Part shown: positions 1 through 8,561 of the stretch, one piece after another
Position numbering within the stretch: position 1 is the first letter of the stretch
Layout: each line of letters begins with the position of its first letter
Assembly: GCA_903907165.1 (NCBI GenBank)
Contig: CAIVNC010000022.1
Coordinates: 1-35,338 of the forward strand
Length of the DNA stretch: 35,338 nucleotides
Direction of reading: 5' to 3'
Source: Candidatus Buchananbacteria bacterium
GTDB taxonomy: Bacteria; Patescibacteriota; Patescibacteriia; 2-01-FULL-39-33
Notes under the pieces: model-generated
Database searches by the model: none
What the model was told of the DNA's origin: nothing
What the model saw: the letters and a program-made list of their open reading frames with translations, nothing else
Program-made: the position numbers and the translations under genes

Positions 1-1
1 A

Positions 2-190
2 GATTTTGATGTTAATAATAATTATGTAACTCTAGGTGAGGGAATAATTGATTATAAAAAAATAATTCCAGATATTGAAAAAGTTTTTCAGAACAAGGAA
101 ATTTTTTTATCCATAGAAACACATATCAACCGGGATGCTAAAAAAGCAATGAGGCAATCCATAGAATCATTAAGACTCCTTATGTCTTAG
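2..190 (+). CDS. C-terminal fragment of sugar phosphate isomerase/epimerase-like TIM-barrel protein (5' end outside window)
   Basis: Open frame from base 2: DFDVNNNYVTLGEGIIDYKKIIPDIEKVFQNKEIFLSIETHINRDAKKAMRQSIESLRLLMS*. The 'LGEG.IDYK.I...' and 'LSIETH' pattern is typical of the AP-endonuclease-2-like TIM barrel C-terminus. Confidence 0.6.
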   Translation, partial: DFDVNNNYVTLGEGIIDYKKIIPDIEKVFQNKEIFLSIETHINRDAKKAMRQSIESLRLLMS

Positions 191-236
191 AAATAATTAT
201 GGGACGAATCCATATTTTAACTCAGTTAATTTCAGC

Positions 237-265
237 TTGACAAAATATTATAATTGGGATATAAC
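237..265 (+). promoter_or_regulatory. Sigma70-type promoter of the cofE-MAT-hprK operon
   Basis: TTGACA (237-242), 17-nt spacer, TATAAC (260-265), about 50 nt upstream of the first ATG. Confidence 0.75.
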
Positions 266-316
266 AATGAGTTGGTGTGTTCATTGATAAAATAATTCAA
301 ATCAAAGGAGAAAACC

Positions 317-1048
317 ATGGAATCTATCAGTCTACATCCGGTAAATGACCTGCCCCTGATAAACCCAGGGGATGATCTTGGCCGATTAATTCTTGACGGC
401 CTTTTTAAAACGGTTGGCGTAAATGAGGGTGATGTCATAGTCATCGCTCAAAAAATTGTATCCAAGTCCGAGGGTGCAATCGTTGATGTGTCAAAAATCA
501 CTCCATCGAAACAAGCTCAGGAGATCGCCAATCAGACCGGACGTGATCCGCGTCTTTGCCAAATCTACTTAGACGAGGCAAAAGAAGTGATTGCTATTAA
601 GGGTCGAATGGTTATAACTCGACATCGTCTTGGCTTCGTTGGGTCAAGTTCTGGCGTTGATCGCTCGAACATTGCTCCACACGAAGCAGGTATGGTCGTC
701 TTATTGCCCAAAGACTCCGATCGGAGTGCTCGAAGCATCCGCGACTATATCCTTGAAAAAACCAACAAGAAAGTTGCAGTAATCATCAATGACTCTTGTG
801 GTCGGGATTATCGCGGAGGATCTGTTGGTATGGCAATCGGCATTGCTGGCATTGGGGCAATTGAAAAAAAAGTCAAAAAAGATCTTTTTGGAAATGAGTC
901 TTGCAACCAAATTGCTCTCATTGACGAACTCGCCGCCGCCGCCTCAATTTTAATGGGGCAAGCGGACGAAGGAATCCCGGTGGTTCTTATCCGGGGAGTT
1001 TCTTTTACCGTAACAGAAGAATCAAGTATCAAGGATTTCTTACTCTAA
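317..1048 (+). CDS. CofE-like protein (coenzyme F420-0:L-glutamate ligase family)
   Basis: 243 aa. Motifs GDVIVIAQKIVSKSEGAIVDVSKITPS, DPRLCQIYLDEAKEVI, GSSSGVDRSNI and NDSCGRDYRGGSVGMAIGIAGI are characteristic of the CofE family. SD AAAGGAG 304-310. Confidence 0.85.
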   Translation: MESISLHPVNDLPLINPGDDLGRLILDGLFKTVGVNEGDVIVIAQKIVSKSEGAIVDVSKITPSKQAQEIANQTGRDPRLCQIYLDEAKEVIAIKGRMVITRHRLGFVGSSSGVDRSNIAPHEAGMVVLLPKDSDRSARSIRDYILEKTNKKVAVIINDSCGRDYRGGSVGMAIGIAGIGAIEKKVKKDLFGNESCNQIALIDELAAAASILMGQADEGIPVVLIRGVSFTVTEESSIKDFLL

Positions 1049-1060
1049 AAGGAGGTTATC

Positions 1061-2254
1061 ATGGATTTCTTGAGTGTGACCAAAGATTACCAAGATCCGA
1101 TGCTTTCTCCCATTGAGGTGGTTGAAAGAAAAGGTGTTGGCCATCCAGACTCCCTTGCGGATGCTCTGGCCAACGAAGTATCAGTAAAATTCTCTCGTTA
1201 TTGCCTGGATCGTTTCGGATTTGTTCTGCACCACAACGTGGATAAACTTTTCATTGGTGCTGGACACTTTCAAAATGATTACGGCTCTTGCGAGCGAATC
1301 AGTCCGATCCAAGTACGGGTTAACGGCCGCATGTCGAATGTGCTCGGCAACGAACACATCGACATTGAGTCGATTCAAAGGGAGGCGGTTTCACAATATC
1401 TTTTTCAAGTGCTTCCTCGTTTGACGGTCGACGATGTCGTGATTACGCCCAATGCAACTCAGTGCACTAAGGTTCCTCATTGGTTCACTCCAAGGAATAG
1501 GGACGATGTGCCCGATGCTACAGCGCCAAAGGCCAATGATACGTCTTTCTGCGTATCTCATTGGCCGCCAACGCCAGCGGAGTCAATTGCTTATCGTCTT
1601 GAACGTTATTTCTGGGAAGAAAAAGACGGTTTTGCGATACCTCGTTTTCCTGAGATTGGCCAAGACATTAAGGTGCTTGTCCTTCGTCAGGAAAATCGTC
1701 TTGAGGTGACTCTATGCGTGCCGACCATCAGCGTTCATACGGCGTCGTATGAACAATACCGAGATATGATCATGGAGCACGAAAAGAAACTTCAAGAACT
1801 GGCTGAGAGTATTATCTCTTGCCATCGGCTCGATGTTTCGGTTCGGATCAATCCTTACCAACGTCTCTACATGCTCGGTGTTGGCAGTTGCATTGAATGC
1901 GGAGAGGAGGGGATGGTCGGAAGGGGCAATACCATATCCGGCATCATATCTTCTCATCGCGTTCACACTCAAGAATCGTGGGCGGGAAAAAACCCAGTTT
2001 ATCACACTGGACGCGTTCTTGGTTATCTTACTTCGAAACTCGCCCATGCGGTTAGCGCAAGACTCAACGTGAAATGTTCTGTTTCCGCGATGACCCGTTG
2101 TGGTGATTCACTGATTCCCCCAAGATTCCTTGGCGTTTCTGTGGATCAAGATGTAAATCCCAAAGACCTCGAGCCAATTATCGAATCGGAGCTTCTCTCT
2201 GTAAATTATCTTCAGGAGATTCTCTCGTTTCGTCCATGGATCGAAAGGCTTTGA
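1061..2254 (+). CDS. Archaeal-type S-adenosylmethionine synthetase (AdoMet_Synthase family)
   Basis: 397 aa. VERKGVGHPDSLADALANE, HHNVDKLFIGAG and EEGMVGRGNTISGIISSHRVHTQESWAGKNPVYHTGRV match the archaeal MAT signatures, not bacterial MetK. SD AAAGGAGG directly upstream. Confidence 0.88.
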   Translation: MDFLSVTKDYQDPMLSPIEVVERKGVGHPDSLADALANEVSVKFSRYCLDRFGFVLHHNVDKLFIGAGHFQNDYGSCERISPIQVRVNGRMSNVLGNEHIDIESIQREAVSQYLFQVLPRLTVDDVVITPNATQCTKVPHWFTPRNRDDVPDATAPKANDTSFCVSHWPPTPAESIAYRLERYFWEEKDGFAIPRFPEIGQDIKVLVLRQENRLEVTLCVPTISVHTASYEQYRDMIMEHEKKLQELAESIISCHRLDVSVRINPYQRLYMLGVGSCIECGEEGMVGRGNTISGIISSHRVHTQESWAGKNPVYHTGRVLGYLTSKLAHAVSARLNVKCSVSAMTRCGDSLIPPRFLGVSVDQDVNPKDLEPIIESELLSVNYLQEILSFRPWIERL

Positions 2255-2273
2255 GAAGGATCGAGGTGATAAC

Positions 2274-3215
2274 ATGTACGCTTGTACTATCGAAGTAGAT
2301 GGTTGGAAAATCGCCTTCGAATCATCCAGGGATCTTATTCCGGCGTTTCTGCGACTTGCAGAAGCGCCGGAATTTCTAGGTTTCCGCATATTTCCGCAAG
2401 TGTCTTCCAGCGAGTATGTGATTCGTTATGAAGAAAGTGAAGAAGAAATAACGGTCAAATATTCTGACAAAACTGTAGTTATTCGTGCTCCTTGGCGTTC
2501 AGTTCAGGAAGGGGAGACTTTGCTTTATGCAGCATTCCCTTTCATCGAACTTCAACGTCAACAACACGGATTTGTTACTGTTCATGCCGCTGCGGTGATG
2601 CTTGGGTCTAATGCAGTTCTTATTCTGGGTAAAGAAGGCTCGGGAAAAACAACAACCGCACTCGGCTTATGTAGATCACATGGGGGACGGCTGATTGGAA
2701 ATGATCTGGTTGTTATCGGTTCTGAGGATAAGAATGGTAAAATAGTAATCCATGGCGGAACGAAGTTTTTGTCTCTTCGCTATGAATCTATCCAAAGAAA
2801 CATGCCAGACTTGTTGCATCTTTTCCCCGAAAAGAAGGAGGATCCGTGGTTACGCAAGGTTCTCGTGCATCCACCAAGAGCCAATATAGAACTATGCACG
2901 GAAGAGATGTTCCTTGGGAGTGTATTTTTAGTGCATGTGGACGAAACAAAAAATGATCTCTTTGTTAAGTCTGCAGACACTCTAGTGAACCGTTTATATC
3001 TCAATGAGAATTTCTCAAGGTATATTCGAGGCACTTGCATGGCGCTTCTTGACGAAAAATTACACTACCTGGGCTATGTTCCCTCCTTTGATTCGGAAAT
3101 GCTATTCGTAAAACGCGCAAAAATCATGGAGAGTCTACTTGTAGAACACTCCATGTGGTTTGTTTCTGGCCCACTCGGAAAAGTTGTAGATTACATCGCT
3201 TCTGAAAGCCACTAG
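2274..3215 (+). CDS. HprK-like P-loop kinase (HPr kinase/phosphorylase C-terminal domain-like)
   Basis: 313 aa. HAAAVMLGSNAVLILGKEGSGKTTTALGLCRSHGGRLIGNDLVVI: Walker A in the HprK-like context HAAxVxxxxxxxLxxGxxGSGKTT. Confidence 0.7.
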   Translation: MYACTIEVDGWKIAFESSRDLIPAFLRLAEAPEFLGFRIFPQVSSSEYVIRYEESEEEITVKYSDKTVVIRAPWRSVQEGETLLYAAFPFIELQRQQHGFVTVHAAAVMLGSNAVLILGKEGSGKTTTALGLCRSHGGRLIGNDLVVIGSEDKNGKIVIHGGTKFLSLRYESIQRNMPDLLHLFPEKKEDPWLRKVLVHPPRANIELCTEEMFLGSVFLVHVDETKNDLFVKSADTLVNRLYLNENFSRYIRGTCMALLDEKLHYLGYVPSFDSEMLFVKRAKIMESLLVEHSMWFVSGPLGKVVDYIASESH

Positions 3216-3243
3216 GGTATGGTCTCGACCATACCCTTTTTTT
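3215..3243 (+). terminator. Rho-independent terminator of the cofE-MAT-hprK operon
   Basis: Perfect hairpin GGGTATGGT-CTCG-ACCATACCC followed by TTTTTTT; overlaps the last base of the hprK-like stop codon. Confidence 0.92.
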
Positions 3244-3272
3244 ATGCTATAATCATATTAAATTATAAAAAT

Positions 3273-3827
3273 ATGCATACATTTATCTCCCCTGAAGAAA
3301 GCTTTAAGGTTGAAAAAGCCATTTCTTATCTGGTGGAAAAATACAAAGAGTCAGGGAAAAATCCTAAGCCAGTAATACTCCATAGTCTTAGGTTGGGTGT
3401 TTATCTCCTTGAGCATGGCTATGAAACTGATATTATCATTGTCGGAATCCTTCATGATCTTGTTGAGGATTCAGATGTTTCTGTTGGTGATATTAAAAAT
3501 GATTTTTCTGAAAAGATAGGGAATTGGGTGGAGGCCGTGTCTTTTCAATCAGACATAATTGATCCGGTAGAAAGGTATAAAGAAATGTTTAAGCGCACTG
3601 TTTCTATGGGAAGGGAAACTATTGTGGTTAAGGCAGCCGATATACTCGTTAATAGTATTTATATTCATTTAGTGTCAGATTTAAAAAAGCAAAGGATGTT
3701 AATTGAAAAAATTCTATACTTTATTAATATGACAGAGCAGTTTTCTTCAGAACTAGTGATAGGGGAGCTCAAGGATCGTTATGATGAAGAAAATGAAAGG
3801 CTTATTAAACTTGAAAAAGGACAGTGA
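3273..3827 (+). CDS. HD-domain protein of the RelA/SpoT-hydrolase-like type
   Basis: PVILHSLRLGVYLLEHGYETDIIIVGILHDLVEDSDVSVGDIKNDFSEKIGNWVEAVS: HxxR...HD..ED pattern. The track start at 3219 lies inside the upstream terminator. A -10-like TATAAT at about 3248 supports the 3273 start. Confidence 0.8.
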   Translation: MHTFISPEESFKVEKAISYLVEKYKESGKNPKPVILHSLRLGVYLLEHGYETDIIIVGILHDLVEDSDVSVGDIKNDFSEKIGNWVEAVSFQSDIIDPVERYKEMFKRTVSMGRETIVVKAADILVNSIYIHLVSDLKKQRMLIEKILYFINMTEQFSSELVIGELKDRYDEENERLIKLEKGQ

Positions 3828-4951
3828 AAATCTATATCTGCATACCTAGCCTTAATGAGGCTAGGACAATCAGCTTAGTAACGAGGCTTGTTGATAAGGG
3901 GTTGCAAGACCTTTCTTTGTTTATGAGAAAGACGATTGATGCTAAAATCATAAATATTGATAGTGCGAGCAATGACGACACTGTTAATATCTTTAATAGT
4001 ACTGACACAGTCTTTCCTAAGCAGTCGATAATCCTGGAGGGGTCAAGAGGTAAGGGTAAAAATTTGTTGCATTTTATAAAAATAGCATATCAAGAAAAAG
4101 CTGATTTTTGTTTAACTATTGATGCCGACATAAATTCTGCTGATTCATCATGGATAAGTGAACTTTTAAACCCGCTTATAAGCAATCAGGCTGATTTTGT
4201 AACTCCTTTATATGCCAGAAGTCGATTTGAAGGAAGCTCCACAAATCATTTTGCGTACCCGATAGTATTAGCCTTAACTGGTATAAAAGCTCGTCAGCCA
4301 ATTGCTGGTGACTTTGCTTTTAACTACTCGATTTTGGATATTATTCAGAACTTAGAAATACCAGAATCAGCTAATGGCTATGGAATTGATATTTTTTTAA
4401 CATTGGCGGCCATTACAAGTGGCTTGAGGCATAGGCAGGTTAGTTTGGGTGAAAAAAAACACAATCCCAGTTTTGATAAACTTGAATATATGTTTCCTCA
4501 AATAGCCGCATCAGCTTTGTCCTTGCTCAGGGAAGTAAAAATTAAAAAAATAAAGGAGATAGATGATGAAGCTATGGTTAATAATATTGCTTCGGCGTCA
4601 TTATTTCAGCATAGAGTAGCGGCCGAGGTTATGAGGGAGCACTCTATTTCTCAATTAGTTTCCGGCAATTTAACCGAATGGGGTTGGGTTCCAAATGGTA
4701 TTACAAAGAAAGATTTTAATGATTCTGACATCCAAATCAATGATTGGGTTAGTATTCTTTCTGCGTGGATCAAATATGGCTTAGAAAATAAAAATATTAA
4801 GGCGGAAATACTAGCAGAACAACTCTTGCCATTTTTTGTACTTCGTGCCACAAATTTCTGGTTTTCTTCGGAAAATATGACGGCTGAAGAAGTTGAAAGC
4901 CAAATAAGAGAGCAAGCCATGTTATTGTGTTCTAGTATGAGGAAATTATAG
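3824..4951 (+). CDS. Family 2/81-like glycosyltransferase (glucosyl-3-phosphoglycerate synthase-like)
   Basis: 375 aa with GTG start overlapping the HD stop. N-terminal IPSLNEARTI, SRGKGKNLLHF, DADINS (DxD-like), ARQPIAGDFAF (RQP.(A/S)G..A as in GpgS-like enzymes). Confidence 0.65.
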   Translation: MKIYICIPSLNEARTISLVTRLVDKGLQDLSLFMRKTIDAKIINIDSASNDDTVNIFNSTDTVFPKQSIILEGSRGKGKNLLHFIKIAYQEKADFCLTIDADINSADSSWISELLNPLISNQADFVTPLYARSRFEGSSTNHFAYPIVLALTGIKARQPIAGDFAFNYSILDIIQNLEIPESANGYGIDIFLTLAAITSGLRHRQVSLGEKKHNPSFDKLEYMFPQIAASALSLLREVKIKKIKEIDDEAMVNNIASASLFQHRVAAEVMREHSISQLVSGNLTEWGWVPNGITKKDFNDSDIQINDWVSILSAWIKYGLENKNIKAEILAEQLLPFFVLRATNFWFSSENMTAEEVESQIREQAMLLCSSMRKL

Positions 4952-5067
4952 ATTTTTGATCTTCTCTTGAAGATAGCTGATTTTTCCCATTGACTCCACG
5001 GCCGATTTAATGGCTTTATAAATCTTAACTAATTCGGAATAACGGAATTGCGTCCCACAATTCAAAA

Positions 5068-5098
5068 TAAAAAAGACGGCTATTCAGCCGTCTTTTTT
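5068..5098. terminator. Bidirectional Rho-independent terminator
   Basis: AAAAAAGACGGCT-ATTC-AGCCGTCTTTTTT between convergent genes. Confidence 0.85.
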
Positions 5099-5109
5099 AA
5101 TTTCAGTTT

Positions 5110-7227
5110 TTAGTAGTTAGCTAGTTCTTCTTCGTTGACATTGTAGATTGGTTTTTTGCCATAGCTCTTGAGTTTGGCAATAGTTGGGATATATTGTTTT
5201 TGACCATTTACGATAACGTAAATTCTGCCAGTTTCAACGGAGCGAAGTAACGTGCCATCGGCGTAGACTTTTACTCCTAGTACCTGGCCTTTCAGTGCAA
5301 TACTGTAAGTCACTTTACCAGTGCTAATAACGGTTGTCTTGGCCAGTGATAAATTCATATCGTCAATTCGGCCACGAGTATCAGAATTAAGAATCGTTGA
5401 GTTATTGTTTAATTTTCTACTTTCGGTATTGCTAAGTATGCCGTCACAATTAGTATCGATGGTGGTAATGCAAAGACCATTGACTTTCTGCCATTCAATT
5501 ATGGCTTTGGTGGTTGCTAGATTAAGAACGCTTGTAGGTGTACTGGGCAAGGCTCTGGCATAAGTTCCAGTATTTTTATACTTCAGGAAGGTTTGTAGGC
5601 CGATGATATCGCTATCAGTTTGATTGTATTTAATATCATGGCCAAACCAGAGATCGGTAATCACTTGAGTAGTGGTAGCTACCGGCGCTGTGATTGTAGT
5701 GGTAAATGATTGGTCAATGCCGGTGGCCGTACCAGAAGCGTTAGTGGCAAAAGCTTGAAAATGATAAGTTGTGCCAGAAATTAAACTGCTAAGATTGGCA
5801 GTAAGGGCTATTGATGATGTTCCAGTGGTGCTAGCTGTAAATGTGTGACCGTAAGCAGTGCTGGTTCCGTAATAAAAACCAGTATTGGCGAAGTTGATCG
5901 GTAAGTTGCCAGTGTTAGTGATTAAACCGTTAAGCGTAGCCTTGGTTGTGGTTACGTTAGTTGCTACATTTGTGGTTACTGTTGGCTTGGAGGTGGTGGC
6001 TATTTGTTGGCCGCCAGAACCGCTACCGCCGCCACCACCGTTCGTAGTGGTTGATACAGCATTTTTATCCAAAGTGGCTGCCACTGCGCTAGACAAAGGA
6101 TATTTTTGAGCATCGGTCACACTGTTAGCGTTGTATTCCTGATCATTCATCCACATAATCCAGCCACCCAAACCATTAGATTTAATATAATTAATCTTGT
6201 CTGTTAATGATTGAGGATCATCGTAAGTTACAAATTTATCACCAGCCACAGTTGAAGAAGTGATACTTAAATAAGGTACGTCAGCAACAGAATCCCAATG
6301 CCAATTTGGATTGCTTGAATCTAGACTGCCATAAGTAGCTTTAATTTGAGCATAAGTTTGTTGATTTGAAGAACCGCTGCCAATAAGGAAACTTTGTCTT
6401 GGTCCAGTAACTCCGCTAGTGCAGGCAGATGTTTGGCAAACACCGGTCACGACATCGCCGTAGAAAGCCAAGCCTAAGTTTAATTTTGAAGCAGGAAGTC
6501 CACCGGCCAAATAATTCTGTCTGACTGATTCAAAGGATACGACGGCGCCAGTTCCTGTTAGTGTTCCGTTTAGAGCAGAGTTATGCCAAGTATAAGGATT
6601 CCAATTACCGAGTCCAGATTCATCGTAAGTCATAACATTAATCCTATCTAATTTGTTGTAGATAGCAATAGTTTTAGAGCTCCAGTAACGAGCATCGACT
6701 GGAGAAGTGGCTGCGTCAACAGTGAGAAGTTTTCCAGCGGCTAAGCTACCGCGTAGCTTAGTTATGAGATTAGTCATATCGGTTTGGACAGTGGCAGAAT
6801 TGTAATCGCATGATTCCCAGTCGATATCTACACCGTCATAACCGTAAGTGTTAACATTGCTAATAATACTATTCACAAACCCGGTTAAGTTGTTTTCGAT
6901 GGCTGTTTTAAAGTAGTTGGTAGAAGCGCCAGTTTGAACAGACAAAAGAACTTTAACGCCTTTGGCATGAGCCGCAGCAATTAAAGCTGGAGCTGAACCC
7001 GCCATATTATCTGTAGTAATGTCCAAATTACCAGCTGAAGTTGGTCGGGCAGCCACATGATTGATGTGAGTCATTGATGGCCAATAAATTTTACTTACTG
7101 GAATTGGATTGAATGGCGTGTAATTGCCAACACTCCATGTTTCGGCTAGCGAAGTTTTTGGCGCCAGTAAAAAGGCGCTGGCCATTAAAAAAGCGATCAT
7201 GGCCAAGATTGTAGATCTTTTAAGCAT
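5110..7227 (-). CDS. Secreted GH18 chitinase-like protein with Fn3-like repeat and peptidoglycan-binding-like domain
   Basis: Signal peptide MLKRSTILAMIAFLMASAFLLAPKTSLAE; GH18 catalytic motif YDGVDIDWE; Gly-rich linker NGGGGGSGSGG; one repeat PTVTTNVATNVTTTKATLNGLI...TYHFQAFATNASGTATGIDQSFTT; PG_binding_1-like segment; C-terminal GRIYVIVNGQKQYIPTIAKLKSYGKKPIYNVNEEELANY. Confidence 0.85.
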   Translation of the reverse strand: MLKRSTILAMIAFLMASAFLLAPKTSLAETWSVGNYTPFNPIPVSKIYWPSMTHINHVAARPTSAGNLDITTDNMAGSAPALIAAAHAKGVKVLLSVQTGASTNYFKTAIENNLTGFVNSIISNVNTYGYDGVDIDWESCDYNSATVQTDMTNLITKLRGSLAAGKLLTVDAATSPVDARYWSSKTIAIYNKLDRINVMTYDESGLGNWNPYTWHNSALNGTLTGTGAVVSFESVRQNYLAGGLPASKLNLGLAFYGDVVTGVCQTSACTSGVTGPRQSFLIGSGSSNQQTYAQIKATYGSLDSSNPNWHWDSVADVPYLSITSSTVAGDKFVTYDDPQSLTDKINYIKSNGLGGWIMWMNDQEYNANSVTDAQKYPLSSAVAATLDKNAVSTTTNGGGGGSGSGGQQIATTSKPTVTTNVATNVTTTKATLNGLITNTGNLPINFANTGFYYGTSTAYGHTFTASTTGTSSIALTANLSSLISGTTYHFQAFATNASGTATGIDQSFTTTITAPVATTTQVITDLWFGHDIKYNQTDSDIIGLQTFLKYKNTGTYARALPSTPTSVLNLATTKAIIEWQKVNGLCITTIDTNCDGILSNTESRKLNNNSTILNSDTRGRIDDMNLSLAKTTVISTGKVTYSIALKGQVLGVKVYADGTLLRSVETGRIYVIVNGQKQYIPTIAKLKSYGKKPIYNVNEEELANY

Positions 7228-7411
7228 GGGAGAAAATTAATTAATTTTAAATTATCTTAATGAAATATTACTATCTGTAGGTTAATATAATCTCATTATA
7301 GCATGTCATTAATTATTTATTAAGTTTATTTCTATTGATTTTTAGCTCTAATTTACTAGATGGATTTTTTTGTCTAAATTGAAAAAGGAGGATGACCTAT
7401 TTTAGCCACTA

Positions 7412-7440
7412 TTGACAAAATTAATTAAATATGCTATCAT
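7412..7440 (+). promoter_or_regulatory. Sigma70-type promoter upstream of the DUF5666-like gene
   Basis: TTGACA 7412-7417, 17-nt spacer, TATCAT 7435-7440. Confidence 0.6.
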
Positions 7441-7544
7441 AATATATTACTTAATAAAAAAGTAGTTGAAATCGAGCAAATTTATTAAATATTGGCTAAA
7501 ATAAGCCAAGATAACATATAAAACAAATTAAGTCAATTATTATT

Positions 7545-8450
7545 ATGAAAAAGATGAACAAAAACATCACAAAAGTCCTATTAGTAGCCATTGCTTTAAT
7601 CTCTTTGGTCTCCGCACCAACCGTTTCAGCTGCTACTTATAAAGATTTAAAGTGGGGAAATCAAATGTATAAGGTCGTTATCGCTGGTGGAGTTACTGCC
7701 GTAAATGGCAAAACTATTTCCGTCCTAGCAACTAACGGTTCTAATTACACTGTTGATATTACCAACGCTAAAATTACCGTTAAAAAGCAAAGCTTTATTT
7801 ATGGTAGTTTAATGGTTAATGATCAAGTTACGATCAATGGCCAATTGGGCAACAACAATAATATCACTGCTAAATATTTAGATATTACTGTTAAGGTTCC
7901 GACTTATTTAACTGTCGATGGCCAAATTGTTGGTTTGACTAACGATTCAATGACCGTCTTGGCTAACGATGGCACAAACTATAATGTGCTTAAGTCTAAC
8001 GCTTCTTTGACTATTAATGGTCAGGCTGCCGACCTTTCTAAACTGAATGGTGGCGATAAGCTTACAGTTAATGGCGTTTTGGTTGGCGTTAATAAGATTT
8101 CTGCTCAATCAATCAATATTAGTATTAGTTCAGCTTCAACTCAGATTTATGGTAGAGTAATCTCCACTGATCTTGATGGTAAAAACATCTCATTGAGATG
8201 GGACAACGGAGCTGTTTATACAGTTTATGTTGGCAACGCTCAAATTCTTCTTAGTGGCAAATTAGCTGGTTTATCAGATTTGAAATCTGGCAACCAAATT
8301 AATATTACCGGTCAGTGGCTTAATGGTAGTACCTTTTTAGCTAAGACTGTTACTGGTACTCTAAACACTTCATGTTCAAATAGCTATAACCAAGGATATA
8401 GAAACCATAGAACAAATAGCACTTCCACTAATTGTGGTTGTACTCGCTAA
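7545..8450 (+). CDS. Secreted DUF5666-like repeat protein
   Basis: Signal peptide MKKMNKNITKVLLVAIALISLVSAPTVSAA; repeated OB-like units (VNGKTISVLATNGSNYTVDI, VDGQIVGLTNDSMTVLANDGTNYNV, IYGRVISTDLDGKNISLRWDNGAVYTV). Confidence 0.65.
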   Translation: MKKMNKNITKVLLVAIALISLVSAPTVSAATYKDLKWGNQMYKVVIAGGVTAVNGKTISVLATNGSNYTVDITNAKITVKKQSFIYGSLMVNDQVTINGQLGNNNNITAKYLDITVKVPTYLTVDGQIVGLTNDSMTVLANDGTNYNVLKSNASLTINGQAADLSKLNGGDKLTVNGVLVGVNKISAQSINISISSASTQIYGRVISTDLDGKNISLRWDNGAVYTVYVGNAQILLSGKLAGLSDLKSGNQINITGQWLNGSTFLAKTVTGTLNTSCSNSYNQGYRNHRTNSTSTNCGCTR

Positions 8451-8477
8451 GTCGGATTAAACTGATTTAGTTTTTCA

Positions 8478-8508
8478 AAAGACAGGTCGTAAGGCCTGTT
8501 TTTTGTTT
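8478..8508 (+). terminator. Rho-independent terminator
   Basis: ACAGG-TCGTAAG-CCTGT followed by TTTTTTG after the DUF5666-like gene. Confidence 0.65.
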
Positions 8509-8561
8509 TGTCTTTTTCGTGCTAGAATTAAGGCTGAAATATTAGAAAATTAAAGTTTAAA

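Noticed and set aside
1181-2389. Antisense and alternative-frame ORFs over the MAT gene (e.g. 1712..2047, 1452..1709)
   Set aside because: Fully overlapped by a protein with strong family motifs; no independent signals.
3219-3272. N-terminal extension of the HD protein in the ORF track
   Set aside because: Lies within a terminator hairpin and promoter region; start moved to 3273.
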